64,000 nt of DNA from DATFQE01 sp963739085 (GCA_963739085.1 CAVTZA010000007.1:310001-374000), one strand, 5' to 3'. Counted from the stretch's first letter, positions 39,980 through 48,807 are shown. Notes: a model not told the origin generated them from the letters alone. Numbers and translations are program-made.

Positions 39980-40408
39980 GTGGGCATCCCAGCACGGATC
40001 AGCGCAGTCACGCTCGCCTGTCGGGATATCGGGCGCATGGCTGCGTTCTACCGACAGTTCGGCTGGCCGGAAGCGCCGACGAGCGTGCCCGAACACGTCG
40101 TGTTTCAGTGCGCAAACGGCGTCGTTCTCGGGCTCTTCTCCGAGACGAGGTTCGAGCGGCAATTCGGCGTTGGCGCCGAGGGGTTTCGCGGCTTCGCGCT
40201 GACGATCCACTGTGAGGACGAGGAGGCAGTCGTTCGCGCCCACCAGCAGCTTCGCGAGTTCGACGACGTCGCCGCTTTGGATTCTGAGCCCGAACGGTCG
40301 GGCTGGGGCTACGGCTTCAGCTTCCGCGACCCTGAAGCCAACGTCTGGGGCGTCGCGCTCAAGTACGGCTCGGACTTCGATGACCGCGGCGGCTTCATAT
40401 ACCCCTGA
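39980..40408 (+). CDS. VOC-family (glyoxalase-fold) protein
   Basis: 142 residues with two beta-alpha-beta-beta-beta units, beginning ISAVTLACRDIGRMAAFYRQFGWPEAP and ending GYGFSFRDPEANVWGVAL, the usual C-terminal strand with an Asp-Pro-Glu-Xn-Trp pattern. Members bind a metal and act as dioxygenases, lyases or antibiotic-binding proteins; the role here is open. The start is GTG 39980. Confidence 0.8.
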   Translation: MGIPARISAVTLACRDIGRMAAFYRQFGWPEAPTSVPEHVVFQCANGVVLGLFSETRFERQFGVGAEGFRGFALTIHCEDEEAVVRAHQQLREFDDVAALDSEPERSGWGYGFSFRDPEANVWGVALKYGSDFDDRGGFIYP

Positions 40409-40516
40409 CAGCCCACGAGGCGACACGACGTCGGAATGGGCCGGTGTTGGGGAATGAAGCTCCGATGACCTGTCAAGCCATCAGCGGTCGTCGCTCTCAC
40501 TCGACTGTTGGATGAC

Positions 40517-41953
40517 TCAGTACCCGGTGCCGGTCTTCACCCGCTTGCGGTCGAGGTCGTGCAGACCGCCCTTCTTCTTCAGCGTCTCGCACGCCTCCGC
40601 GATGTCGTCGGCGAGCTTGGACGCGAGCGAGTGCCCGAGCGTCAGCTTGACAAGCGCGCGCATGATCGTCACGTGGTCGGCGTTCGGCGGCAGCTTGTAG
40701 GCGGGCACCATCCAGCCGCGCTCGGCCGCGAGCTGCGACGCGACGTCGAACTCGTCGTAGTCGTGGCCGTCCGTGAGCTGGAAGGCGACGAGCGGGAGCT
40801 GTTCGTCGTCCTCGTCGCCGATCAGCTGGAACTCGCCGATGCCGGCGATCCGCTCGGCCAGCGCGCGGGCGTTGGCCTGCATCGTCTCCATGATGTAGCG
40901 GTAGCCGTCGTGGCCGAAGCGCACGAAGTTGTAGTACTGCGCGAGCACCATCGCCGACCCGGTCGAGAAGTTCAGCGTGAACGTCGCGTCGGTCTTGCCC
41001 AGGTAGTTCTCATAGAAGACGAGGTCCTCGGCCAGGTCGCTCTTCTCGCGGAACACGAGCCAGCCGATGCCCGGGTACACGAGCCCGAACTTGTGGCCCG
41101 AGGCGTTGATCGAGCGCACCTGCTCGAGGCGGAAGTCCCACTCCGAGTCCGGGTACAGGAACGGCCACACGAAGCCGCCGCTGGCGCCGTCGACGTGCAG
41201 CGGGACGTCGAGCCCGCGCTCGTCGCGCAGCCGGACCAGGAGGTCGTTGATCCCGACGATGTCGTCGCGGTGGCCGGTGAACGTGGTGCCCAGCACGGCG
41301 GCGACGCCGATCGTGTTCTCATCGACGTGCGGCTCGACGTCCTCGGGCCCGATCGTGTACTTGTCGGGCTGGAGCGGGATGATCCGCGGCTCGACGTCGA
41401 AGTAGCGACAGAACTTCTCCCACACGACGTGCACGTCGCCGCCGAACACCAGGTTCGGCCGGTTCGTGTCCTTCCCGGCTGCCTCGCGGCGCTCGCGCCA
41501 CTTCCACTTCAGAGACAGCGCGCCGAGCATGATCGCCTCCGAGGAGCCCTGACAGCGCGCGCCGGTCGTCTCGCCCGGTGCGTGGAACAGGCTCGCGAGC
41601 ATGCGGATGCAACGTTGCTCGATCTCGGCGGTCTGCGGATACTCGGCGTGGTCGATGAAGTTGCGGTGCAGGTTCTCGGCGATGATCCGCTGCGCTTCGG
41701 GCTCCATCCACGTCGTCACGAACGTCGCGAGATTGCGTTGCGGGATCCCGTCGAGGATGAGCTCCTCGCCGACAAGGCGCATCGCGTCGACCGCGCGCAT
41801 GCCGTGCTCGGGCAGCGCGTTGTCCGGCGCGGGCTCGAGCAGGAAGCGGCTGCCATAGGCGGCCGCGAGCTCCTCGAGCTTCTCGATCAGCGCGGACCCA
41901 TCGCCGCCGTTCGTGACATCGGGGCTGGACGGGCGGTGCTGGTGGGTCGGCAT
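40517..41953 (-). CDS. gadB: glutamate decarboxylase
   Basis: 478 residues. It converts glutamate to GABA and CO2, using up a proton, in acid-stress defence. The PLP lysine lies in INASGHKFGLVYPGIGW, and VDGASGGFVWPFLYP and RCQGSSEAIMLGALSLKWKW are typical. The N-terminal EHGMRAVDAMRLVGEELILDGIPQRNLATF matches bacterial GadB. No GadC-like antiporter lies next to it. A palindrome (site 12) lies 87 bp upstream. The frame is intact. Confidence 0.95.
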   Translation of the reverse strand: MPTHQHRPSSPDVTNGGDGSALIEKLEELAAAYGSRFLLEPAPDNALPEHGMRAVDAMRLVGEELILDGIPQRNLATFVTTWMEPEAQRIIAENLHRNFIDHAEYPQTAEIEQRCIRMLASLFHAPGETTGARCQGSSEAIMLGALSLKWKWRERREAAGKDTNRPNLVFGGDVHVVWEKFCRYFDVEPRIIPLQPDKYTIGPEDVEPHVDENTIGVAAVLGTTFTGHRDDIVGINDLLVRLRDERGLDVPLHVDGASGGFVWPFLYPDSEWDFRLEQVRSINASGHKFGLVYPGIGWLVFREKSDLAEDLVFYENYLGKTDATFTLNFSTGSAMVLAQYYNFVRFGHDGYRYIMETMQANARALAERIAGIGEFQLIGDEDDEQLPLVAFQLTDGHDYDEFDVASQLAAERGWMVPAYKLPPNADHVTIMRALVKLTLGHSLASKLADDIAEACETLKKKGGLHDLDRKRVKTGTGY

Positions 41954-42040
41954 GGCTCACCCCCACGGAGGCCAGAATCGCCGGGCGCGCTTGCCACCCG
42001 GATCACGCCAGGACACTAGGCTTGACGCCCGGCGGCCGCA

Positions 42041-42057
42041 TCGCCCGAAAGGGATGA
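42041..42057. promoter_or_regulatory. palindromic operator candidate, site 12
   Basis: TCGCCC-GAAAG-GGATGA, 87 bp before the gadB start on the minus strand. One arm is weaker. Confidence 0.5.
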
Positions 42058-42063
42058 CTTCGG

Positions 42064-42927
42064 CTACGAGCCCGGCGACGAGAGGGTGGCCCGCGGAACC
42101 TGAGGGCGGAACGGCTCGTGTTCGAGCACGCCGCCGCTGCGTACGATCACGGCGGACGACTCGTCGATCTCGTGCCACACGCCCGGCAGGTCCGAGAACG
42201 GCTCGGACGCGATCAGCCGGTCGTCGGACGTCGCCGCCGCGAACCACATCTTCTTTTCGGGATACAGCTGGTGCAGCGAGTCGACGTCGGCCGACGCGAA
42301 GAGGGACCGCGCCCGGCCCTCGGTCGCGTAGCGCACGGCCCACAGGCTGCTGCCGTCCGAGACACCAAAGGTCCCTTGCACCATCGGCGCGACGCCGCAC
42401 TCGGTGGCGGTCGCCTCGATCAGCCCGACGGTGCGCTCGAGCGCTCGGATCGGATCCTCCTCGAGCCCGAACGTGAGCGCGAGCCTGAACACCACCTCCG
42501 TGTCCGTCGACCCCACGATGTCGGCGAACAGCTCCGGATCGATCGCCCACATGAGGTCCCGCCGGATGACGTGAAAGTCTCCGACGTAGCCGTTGTGCAC
42601 GAACAGCCAGCGCCCGTGGCGGAAGGGATGGCAGTTGGTCTGCGTTATCGGTGACCCGATCGCCGCCCGCACGTGCACCAGGAACAGAGGCGACTCGACG
42701 TGCGCGGCGAGCTCGCGCAGGTTCGCGTCGCCCCAGGCCGGAGCGACGCTGTGGTAGACGCCCGGGCCTTCGCCGGCGCCGTACCAGCCGACCCCGAAGC
42801 CGTCGCCGTTCGTCGGTTCGGCACCCATTCGCGAGTGCAAGCTCTGGTCGACGATCCCGTGCTGGGTCTTGAAGAGCAGCTCCTCGATGAGGACGGGCTG
42901 CCCGTGCCATGCCATCCAGCGACACAT
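42064..42927 (-). CDS. class II glutamine amidotransferase (EgtC/YafJ-like)
   Basis: 287 residues. The start MCRWMAWHGQPVLIEEL puts the catalytic cysteine at position 2, and GDGFGVGWYG, SPLFLVHVRAAIG and NCHPFRHGRWLFVHNG follow, as in Ntn-type glutaminases. It probably releases ammonia from a gamma-glutamyl substrate. It lacks the fused domains of glutamate synthase. A paralogue of similar length is at 47102-47947. Palindromes lie 53 bp upstream. Confidence 0.88.
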   Translation of the reverse strand: MCRWMAWHGQPVLIEELLFKTQHGIVDQSLHSRMGAEPTNGDGFGVGWYGAGEGPGVYHSVAPAWGDANLRELAAHVESPLFLVHVRAAIGSPITQTNCHPFRHGRWLFVHNGYVGDFHVIRRDLMWAIDPELFADIVGSTDTEVVFRLALTFGLEEDPIRALERTVGLIEATATECGVAPMVQGTFGVSDGSSLWAVRYATEGRARSLFASADVDSLHQLYPEKKMWFAAATSDDRLIASEPFSDLPGVWHEIDESSAVIVRSGGVLEHEPFRPQVPRATLSSPGS

Positions 42928-42979
42928 CGCATCCTCCTTCGTTGTCGACTCATCATCGAAGCCGCCCCGCCGCCCGTCG

Positions 42980-42996
42980 TCATCCCGATCAGGTGA
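42980..42996. promoter_or_regulatory. palindromic operator candidate, site 13
   Basis: TCATCC-CGATC-AGGTGA, 52 bp before the amidotransferase start on the minus strand. A second looser copy (TCACTC with 6-bp spacer and GGGTGA) lies at 43003-43020. Confidence 0.55.
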
Positions 42997-43163
42997 TCCC
43001 GGTCACTCCGATTCGGGTGAGGCGGCGTCCGCGTGCTTGGGGCAGGCGAACGCCGCCGTGCGGCTGCGCCTCCCGCTCGCGGACACCGAGGACTTCGACG
43101 ACGCGCGGCGGGGGCCGGATCGGCACGCTGACGTGGGCACGATCGGCGATCCCAGCTTTCGTC

Positions 43164-43838
43164 TCAGGTGACCCGTTTGACCTCGGTCTCGAGCTCGTGC
43201 TCGAGCTTGCGCAACCGGCGGCGGATCGGCATCTTCGAGGCCTCGCCGGTATGCAGCGTGTCCAGCGCGCAAGCCAGGAAGCACGCAGCGCCGAGTGAGG
43301 TGTTCCAGTTGGACGCGGCCAGGTCGAGCATCGAGCCGGTCGCGGGCACGACGTAGCCGGCGACGGCCGAGATCCCGAAGAAGATGCAACCGAGCAGGTT
43401 CACCGCCGGCTGCCACCAACCCGCGCCGCCGCGCCGCGGCAGCCAGGCGCTGCGCGGCGAGGCGACGTAGGCGATCCCGCCCGAGACGAGGAAGCAGATC
43501 GACCCGCGCCAGTCGGGCCGCCAGACGAGCGTGTTGTATTCGGAGCTCGTCGGCCCGACGTCCATCGCCTGATAGGTCGTGACGTTGAAGAACAGGGTCC
43601 CGGCGGACTGGATGATCGCCGCCCACCAAGCGGCGCGCCCGCCATCCGGGTTGCGCCGCTCAGGCCACGCCAGCCAGCTCTGCAGCCCACCGCCGAGCGT
43701 GAACAGGATCGAGCCGACGAAGAACGTGATCGCGTCGGCCGACTCCCCGACGAGCTGCACGTACCCCGGGAACGGTCCGATGAGGAAGCACGTCGACCCG
43801 AGCGCGAAGCAGACGGCCATCCAGCGCTGCCGGGTCAT
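43164..43838 (-). CDS. YrhK-domain membrane protein
   Basis: 224 residues, with repeated two-helix units such as FFVGSILFTLGGGLQSWLAW and AIIQSAGTLFFNVTTYQAM, as in YrhK-like proteins. The C-terminal tail is charged (RRRLRKLEHELETEVKRV). The neighbours are the amidotransferase and a methyltransferase on the same strand. Function unknown. Confidence 0.65.
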   Translation of the reverse strand: MTRQRWMAVCFALGSTCFLIGPFPGYVQLVGESADAITFFVGSILFTLGGGLQSWLAWPERRNPDGGRAAWWAAIIQSAGTLFFNVTTYQAMDVGPTSSEYNTLVWRPDWRGSICFLVSGGIAYVASPRSAWLPRRGGAGWWQPAVNLLGCIFFGISAVAGYVVPATGSMLDLAASNWNTSLGAACFLACALDTLHTGEASKMPIRRRLRKLEHELETEVKRVT

Positions 43839-44062
43839 AACCCGCTCCGGCTCACAGCGCTCATGATTTCACGGTCGAGCATGGGCGCTGCGAAGAGCGT
43901 CGTCCTTCTCAGGGACCGTACGAAGCCGAGTCTCCGGTCCGCGGCTCGCTGCGGCTGGTCGGCAGGGCGCGGCCTCTCGCCAGGCGCACGACCTGAGGGG
44001 TACCTACGGGGTCGGGAAGGTTCGGTTTGGTGCCAGGCCGGGCCGCGCCGAAGCGGCGAATC

Positions 44063-44230
44063 CTACGAACCAGCACCCTTCCGGCGCACCGGCGGCGTCG
44101 GCACCGACCAGCTCGAGAAGGTGTGGCCGCGCTCGCAGCGGTACTCGCGGTACCGCCCGAACATCCGGGAATTGCCGGTGGGGGACGCCGGAGCCTGGCA
44201 GATGGTGCAGCGCCGGCCGCTCGTGCTCAT
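44063..44230 (-). CDS. small zinc-ribbon-like protein, 55 residues
   Basis: A minus-strand frame from ATG at 44228-44230 to TAG at 44063-44065. The protein reads CTICQ near residue 8 and YRCERGHTFSSW near residue 32, so two pairs of Cys/His ligands spaced like a treble-clef or zinc-ribbon fold are present (CxxC and CxxxH). Length and codon use (mostly G or C in the third position) fit the neighbours. It sits between the methyltransferase and the YrhK gene on the same strand. No family could be named. Confidence 0.5.
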   Translation of the reverse strand: MSTSGRRCTICQAPASPTGNSRMFGRYREYRCERGHTFSSWSVPTPPVRRKGAGS

Positions 44231-44239
44231 GTGCGCACC

Positions 44240-44989
44240 CTACTCGCGCCGGGCCGAGGCACGGCGCGCGATCCAGGTCGCGCTCAGAGTGGAGGCGTCG
44301 GCCGGACGCTCGCAGTAGCCGTCCCTGACCGCAGTCACTTCGAATCCCGCGTCGACCAGCGAGGACCGCATGTCGGCGGCCCGATGGAAGTACTGCCGGT
44401 GCTGCTCGCTGAAGGCGCCGCTGCCGTACAACGGAACGATCTCGATGCGCGTGTCGCAGGTACGCGCGCGGGTGTCGACGACGCTGCTGATCACGAACCG
44501 GTGCTCACCCTGCTCGCCGTGCACGACGGGTCGGGAGACCGTGAACGCCATCATCGCGTCCGTGTGCACGTCGAAGACGAGCCATCCGGCCGGGCGGAGG
44601 CGAAGGGACAGGGCGGCGAACGTCGAGCGGAGATCGGCCGGAGTGAGGTAGTTGAGGCCGTCAAAGGTGCAGACCGCGGCGTCGTATACGCCTTCGACGG
44701 CCAGTGCGGGAAGCGTCGATCGTACGAGCCGCACCTCCGACCCGACCCGTCGACGGGCGCGGGCGAGCATCGCCTCGGAACCATCGAGGCCGACCACCTG
44801 GTACCCCAGCGCAGCCAGCTCGCCTGCGAGCAGCCCGGTGCCGCAGCAGACGTCGAGCACGTCGTGCACGCCGTGCTCGTCATCGATCCAGAGCTCGTGG
44901 AGGAAGGACGCCCAGGCGCCATGGCAGGGTTCGACGACGATCTCGTCATAGACCCCCGCCAGCCTCGTGTACGCCTCGACCTGGCCCAC
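44240..44989 (-). CDS. class I SAM-dependent methyltransferase
   Basis: 249 residues with a Rossmann-fold motif I VHDVLDVCCGTGLLAGELAALGYQVVGLD (residues about 42-70), motif II AVCTFDGLNYL and motif III around LRPAGWLVFDVHTD. It resembles small-molecule methyltransferases. The acceptor is unknown. It starts 23 bp from the SHOCT gene's stop on the same strand. Confidence 0.85.
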   Translation of the reverse strand: MGQVEAYTRLAGVYDEIVVEPCHGAWASFLHELWIDDEHGVHDVLDVCCGTGLLAGELAALGYQVVGLDGSEAMLARARRRVGSEVRLVRSTLPALAVEGVYDAAVCTFDGLNYLTPADLRSTFAALSLRLRPAGWLVFDVHTDAMMAFTVSRPVVHGEQGEHRFVISSVVDTRARTCDTRIEIVPLYGSGAFSEQHRQYFHRAADMRSSLVDAGFEVTAVRDGYCERPADASTLSATWIARRASARRE

Positions 44990-45012
44990 GCGGCCCGGAA
45001 AGACCTCCGACG

Positions 45013-45291
45013 CTAGATTCCCAGGAGTTTCTTCTTCGCCGCGGTGAACTCCTCGTCCGTGAGCACTCCCTGGCTGTGGAGCTGGGCCAGGTTCTGCAGT
45101 TCCGCCGTGTTGTCGTCGGCGGGGGGAGCCTGCTGGGCCTCATAGGCCGGCTGCTGCGCCGTCTGCTGGTCGTAAGCCTGCTGGTCGTCCTCTGCCCACC
45201 GCGCGTTCTGCCGGCGCGCCACGCGGCCGGACACGGCGGTCGCGGTCCCGGCGACGACGGCCGTCCTTGCCGCCATGCGCACTAGTCCCAT
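45013..45291 (-). CDS. SHOCT-domain protein
   Basis: 92 residues. A basic N-terminus with Ala/Val-rich segment (RTAVVAGTATAVSGRVARR), a Gln-rich linker and a C-terminal SHOCT motif (LAQLHSQGVLTDEEFTAAKKKLL) are present. The domain usually sits next to membrane-associated proteins and may mediate oligomer contacts. A related protein lies at 63677-63925, and the C-terminal LTDEEF is shared. Confidence 0.8.
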   Translation of the reverse strand: MGLVRMAARTAVVAGTATAVSGRVARRQNARWAEDDQQAYDQQTAQQPAYEAQQAPPADDNTAELQNLAQLHSQGVLTDEEFTAAKKKLLGI

Positions 45292-45320
45292 TTCGTCTCC
45301 TTTGTTCGATGGTTGATGTC

Positions 45321-45734
45321 TTACTCGGCCGGAAGCGCGGCCGCGACGACCTCAGCGGGGATTCGGATCGAGTCGATCAGCACGGCGTCCGCGGCCGCGA
45401 ACGCCGAGACCACCTTCCTGGCCCACACGTTCTCGAACGCGACCAGCAGCGCCGAGCTGTTGGCGGGCAGGTCATCGCTGACCTCGTCGGCATCCTCCTC
45501 GTTGAGCGAACCGGGCTCGGTGACGGCGATCTCCGCGAAAGCGGCGCCCTCCTCGTCCAGATCCTCGATCGCGAGCGTCGTCACGACGCCGTCCTCGTCC
45601 TTCATCACGAAGAGCAGGTCGAGGACGCGGATCGTCCCGTTGTCCACGAGCTCTCTGATCGCGGGTGCTATCCGGCCTGTGAACTTGTTGCCGGGGAAGC
45701 CGATGATGTAGACGTCGACAGGGCCGACTTCCAT
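45321..45734 (-). CDS. DUF6325-family (DUF1269-like) small protein
   Basis: 137 residues beginning VGPVDVYIIGFPGNKFTGRIAPAIRELVDNGTIRVLDLLFV, which matches the DUF6325 pattern (VGPVDYLVVEFPGNR ... LVDRGLIRVLDLVFV in typical members). The C-terminal part is a helical Ala-rich stretch (FENVWARKVVSAF). Such genes often sit beside SHOCT genes, as here (29 bp away). A GGAGAG site precedes the ATG. The function is unknown. Confidence 0.75.
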   Translation of the reverse strand: MEVGPVDVYIIGFPGNKFTGRIAPAIRELVDNGTIRVLDLLFVMKDEDGVVTTLAIEDLDEEGAAFAEIAVTEPGSLNEEDADEVSDDLPANSSALLVAFENVWARKVVSAFAAADAVLIDSIRIPAEVVAAALPAE

Positions 45735-45857
45735 AGTCTCTCCTTCGTTTGGGCTCGACGGAGCCTAGCCAGTTTGGGATGGGCGGGCCTCAGAATCCTC
45801 CATACGCGATGAGATCGCTACAGCGTCGATTACATCATCGCGAACCGCCGCTTCTCT

Positions 45858-45874
45858 TCATCCCAAAGGGTTGA
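45858..45874. promoter_or_regulatory. palindromic operator candidate, site 14
   Basis: TCATCC-CAAAG-GGTTGA, 123 bp before the DUF6325 start. It overlaps a tRNA 3'-end-like stretch (45874-45898), so it may be coincidental. Confidence 0.35.
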
Positions 45875-45967
45875 AAGGTTCGAATCCTTCGCTGCCCCTG
45901 CGCGCAAGCGCCGCGACGGAGAGGACGCGCCTCCTTCAGTGTCGAGCTCGCGCCGCCAGCGCCGCGC

Positions 45968-47020
45968 TCACTTCGGGGTTCGCACGCGGAAGCGGCCGAG
46001 GGTGATCGCTCCGAGCGGCAACGTCAGGACCGAGTAGAAGACCCGCCACAGGAGGGCCGCAGCCACGAGCGCGTCGTCATCGGCAGTGCCCAGCTCGATG
46101 AGCATCGCGATCAGGACGGCGTCGACGACTCCCAAACCGCTGCCTGTGATCGGGAACACCGCCCCGGCCCAGAAGGCAATTGCAAACGCCGCAAAGGCCT
46201 CGGCCGCGGATAGCTCGGCGCTCGACACTCCGACGAACCGGAGCGATGCCAGCAGGATGAGGTAGGTGAGCAAGAGATTGGCGGCGACGCCGACCGACCC
46301 CAGTGCCCAGCCCTCGCGCAGGACGGTGAGCGCTTGGGTACGGAGCTCGGCCGCCTTTCCGGCTCCGTCTTCAATCGGATCGCGCTTGAACTTCACCAGG
46401 ATCCAGGAGAGCGGCCGTTGCGCCTTGGCTCCGAGCCAGCGCGCCGAGCCCTCTCCGCGCAGGAAGACGTAGCCGGCGATGCCCGCAATTGCCGTCACAA
46501 CGAGCGAGAGCGCGCCCGCCAGCGCGACCGAGCCGTTGGCCTCATCGGTCACGAACAGCAATGCGAACGCGACGAGTGGAAGCAGAAACCGGCCGACCGT
46601 CGGGAACACGAACGAGCCCATCGCCGCGAGCCCGGCGGCGTCGGGTGAGTAGCCGCCGCCACGGAAGTAGCCGTACTGGACGACGCTCGCGCTCGGAGGC
46701 GGGAGCAGCTGCCCGGCGAAGTTCGAGGACAGGTACGCCTCGCTTCCGCGCCGCAGACCGAGGCCGGGCAGGAACGCCCGATACATCAGTGCCTCGGTGG
46801 GCACGCGGGCGAGCGCGAGCCCGAGCAGGACGACCACCTCCCACGCATCGAGCAGCGTGAGCGCGTCCCAGACCTCCTCGTAGTCGATGAACTGCGGCAG
46901 CAGCCACCCGAAGACGACAACGAGCGCCGCGATCACGAGCGCGGACTTGAGCAAGCGCTTCCACAGCGGCCGCGGCACAGGCGCGGGAGCTGTGGAAGTC
47001 ACGGGGGCGCTCGAACCCAT
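45968..47020 (-). CDS. UPF0104/lysylphosphatidylglycerol synthase-like membrane protein
   Basis: 350 residues with about eight to nine helices. The pattern LVVVFGWLLPQFIDYEEVWDALTLLD and the late GSGLGVVDAVLIAML match the flippase-like domain of the MprF/AglD family. It has no soluble aminoacyl-transferase domain, so it is probably a lipid translocase or part of one. The start ATG 47020 follows a coding-free 80 bp. Confidence 0.8.
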   Translation of the reverse strand: MGSSAPVTSTAPAPVPRPLWKRLLKSALVIAALVVVFGWLLPQFIDYEEVWDALTLLDAWEVVVLLGLALARVPTEALMYRAFLPGLGLRRGSEAYLSSNFAGQLLPPPSASVVQYGYFRGGGYSPDAAGLAAMGSFVFPTVGRFLLPLVAFALLFVTDEANGSVALAGALSLVVTAIAGIAGYVFLRGEGSARWLGAKAQRPLSWILVKFKRDPIEDGAGKAAELRTQALTVLREGWALGSVGVAANLLLTYLILLASLRFVGVSSAELSAAEAFAAFAIAFWAGAVFPITGSGLGVVDAVLIAMLIELGTADDDALVAAALLWRVFYSVLTLPLGAITLGRFRVRTPK

Positions 47021-47101
47021 CTCACTGCCCGCGAGGGCGAGAAGCCGGCATTGCTGGTCCTCTCCATGCGCCGCGCGCGAGAAGCTAGTGCAAGCACCCG
47101 C

Positions 47102-47947
47102 CTAGGAGACCGGCACCTCCAGCTGGGCCGGGACGAACGTGTGCAGCTCGTCCCGACCCGGCTGGACGACGCCCCAGCTCGACTCCGGCACCTCGTTCCA
47201 GGCCCCGGCGAGGCTGGCGAGCGGCTCCGACACCACGAGCCGTGACTCCTCGTCCAGCTCTTGGAATCGCGCGTTGTCGGGGTACAGCATCTTCATCGTC
47301 GCGAGGTCGGTGCTGAAGAACAGCGAGCGCGACCGCCCCTCGCTCGAGTAGCGAAATCCCCAGATGCTCTCGCCGTTCGTGGTCGCCACGGTCATCTGGA
47401 TCGGGTGCGCGACCCCGTGTCGTCGGCCGGTGGCCTCGATGACGCCGACGGCGTCCTGCACCGCCTTCGGCGGGTCGCTCTCCAGGCCGAGCGTCAGGGC
47501 AAGGTAGAAGAACACCTCCGAGTCGGTCGAGCCCTGGATTTCCGGGTACAGCGACGGGTCGATCGCCAGCACGAGGTCGCGCTTGACGCGGTGGAAGTCG
47601 TAGATCACGCCGTTGTGCATCCAGAGCCAGCTGCCGTGCCGGAACGGATGGCAGTTCGTCAGCTGGACGGGCGTAGCGGTGGCGGCTCGGATGTGCGCGA
47701 ACACCAGGCCCGACTTCACGTGCCCGGCGAGCTCACGGAGGTTGCGGTCGTTCCACGCCGGCTCCGTGCTGTGGAAGAGACCCGGTGTGTCGGCGTCGGT
47801 GTACCACCCGATCCCGAATCCGTCACCATTTGTCGTCTCGGCGCCGAGCCTCGAGTGCAGGCTCTGGTCGATCAACGAGTGCTTCGGCTTGTAGATCAGC
47901 TCCTCGAGGAGCACGGGCGAGCCGGAGTATGCGAGCCAACGGCACAT
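47102..47947 (-). CDS. class II glutamine amidotransferase, second copy
   Basis: 281 residues; MCRWLAYSGSPVLLEELIYKPKHSLIDQSL starts with the nucleophilic cysteine. GDGFGIGWYTD, GLVFAHIRAATATPVQLTNCHPFRHGSW and the late SRLVVSEPLASLAGAWNEV are shared with the first copy at 42064-42927. The role is as for that copy. It is adjacent to a DUF7144-like gene on the same strand. Confidence 0.87.
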   Translation of the reverse strand: MCRWLAYSGSPVLLEELIYKPKHSLIDQSLHSRLGAETTNGDGFGIGWYTDADTPGLFHSTEPAWNDRNLRELAGHVKSGLVFAHIRAATATPVQLTNCHPFRHGSWLWMHNGVIYDFHRVKRDLVLAIDPSLYPEIQGSTDSEVFFYLALTLGLESDPPKAVQDAVGVIEATGRRHGVAHPIQMTVATTNGESIWGFRYSSEGRSRSLFFSTDLATMKMLYPDNARFQELDEESRLVVSEPLASLAGAWNEVPESSWGVVQPGRDELHTFVPAQLEVPVS

Positions 47948-47951
47948 CGGC

Positions 47952-48374
47952 TCAGGCTTCCCTCAGCTTCTTGCCGCCGTACACGGCAAGCGCGTAGATG
48001 ATGAGGATGTCGATCGCGAAGATCGCGATCGCCCAGAACGGATACGCCGGGACCCAGAACAGCTGGCCGATCGCGTTCACACCCGCGCACGCGATCCCGA
48101 ACCAGCGGCCGAACTCGCTCCCGCTCACGATCGCGAACGCCGCCAGCAACTGCGCAACGCCCAGCAGCAGGACGATCCAGCCCCACGTGTTCAGGTTGCT
48201 GAACACGAACGTCTGCTCGCCCACATAGATCCGCGAATCGCCGATCGCGAGGATGCCCTGGATCGCGTTCCAGACGCCGGCAAGGCCTAGCATGGAGACG
48301 GCGAAGATGATCCAGCCTCCTCCTTCGACCTCGTACCCGGAGACGTCCGCCCCCGTGTAGCTCTGTGTTGCCAT
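47952..48374 (-). CDS. DUF7144-like small membrane protein
   Basis: 140 residues, four helices (WIIFAVSMLGLAGVWNAIQGI, WGWIVLLLGVAQLLAAFAI, FGIACAGVNAIGQLFWVPAYPFWAIAIFAIDILIIYAL). ATG 48374 has GAAAGGGGG seven bases upstream. The frame stays open to an alternative ATG at 48518 with GGGAG, which would add 48 charged residues (VVRILRPPDGRVVTRTLHPAYEQQ). The distance to the spacer-less palindromes at 48589-48618 makes the upstream start possible. Function unknown. Confidence 0.65.
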   Translation of the reverse strand: MATQSYTGADVSGYEVEGGGWIIFAVSMLGLAGVWNAIQGILAIGDSRIYVGEQTFVFSNLNTWGWIVLLLGVAQLLAAFAIVSGSEFGRWFGIACAGVNAIGQLFWVPAYPFWAIAIFAIDILIIYALAVYGGKKLREA

Positions 48375-48518
48375 GAAACTGCCCCCTTTCAGACGACGAA
48401 TCTGCTGCTCGTACGCCGGGTGGAGCGTCCGCGTTACGACCCGGCCGTCCGGCGGACGCAGGATCCGTACAACCGTCCGATCGATCGACTGGTCGCTCTC
48501 GGTGTTTCCGACTGCCAT

Positions 48519-48807
48519 CGCGGCTCCCGTCTGGCGTGCTTCCCGACCATCGCAGAGGCGCGGTCACCGAACATCGCCCGGCCGCGAGTTCACCCGGGTG
48601 AAGGTGACCCGCGGGTGATGCGCGACCTGCGAGATTGCAAGAGCCTCCTCCCTGGACGACCTGCCGTGCCGACCGAAAGGGAGGGGCCGATGGAATCGTT
48701 CTGCGGCCGGTCGTCCCGGGTCACGCGCCGGCCATCTGGACGATGCAGAAGCTGACGGCGAGGATGAGCGTGACAAGCCCGAGCCGAGCCGCCTGGAGGG
48801 ACGCGAC
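48519..48807. other. intergenic region with paired palindromes
   Basis: 289 bp between the DUF7144-like gene and SulP. It holds TTCACCCGGGTGAA at 48589-48602 and a looser copy GTGACCCGCGGGTGAT at 48604-48619, and the SulP ribosome binding site (GGAGGG at 48796). Several short frames on both strands lack support. Confidence 0.5.
48589..48618. promoter_or_regulatory. spacer-less palindrome pair TTCACCCGGGTGAA
   Basis: A perfect 14-bp palindrome at 48589-48602 is followed by a related one around 48605-48618. The half-site GGGTGA also appears in the N5-spaced family. It lies 71 bp before the upstream ATG (48518) of the DUF7144-like gene and 190 bp before SulP. Confidence 0.5.

Noticed and set aside
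41957..42925. A 322-codon minus-strand frame over the first amidotransferase
   Set aside because: Arg-rich shadow of the real gene at 42064-42927, which has the full set of conserved motifs.
45780..45898. Complete tRNA gene
   Set aside because: Only the T-arm and 3' acceptor strand are convincing; the anticodon stem pairs poorly and the 5' acceptor strand is missing.
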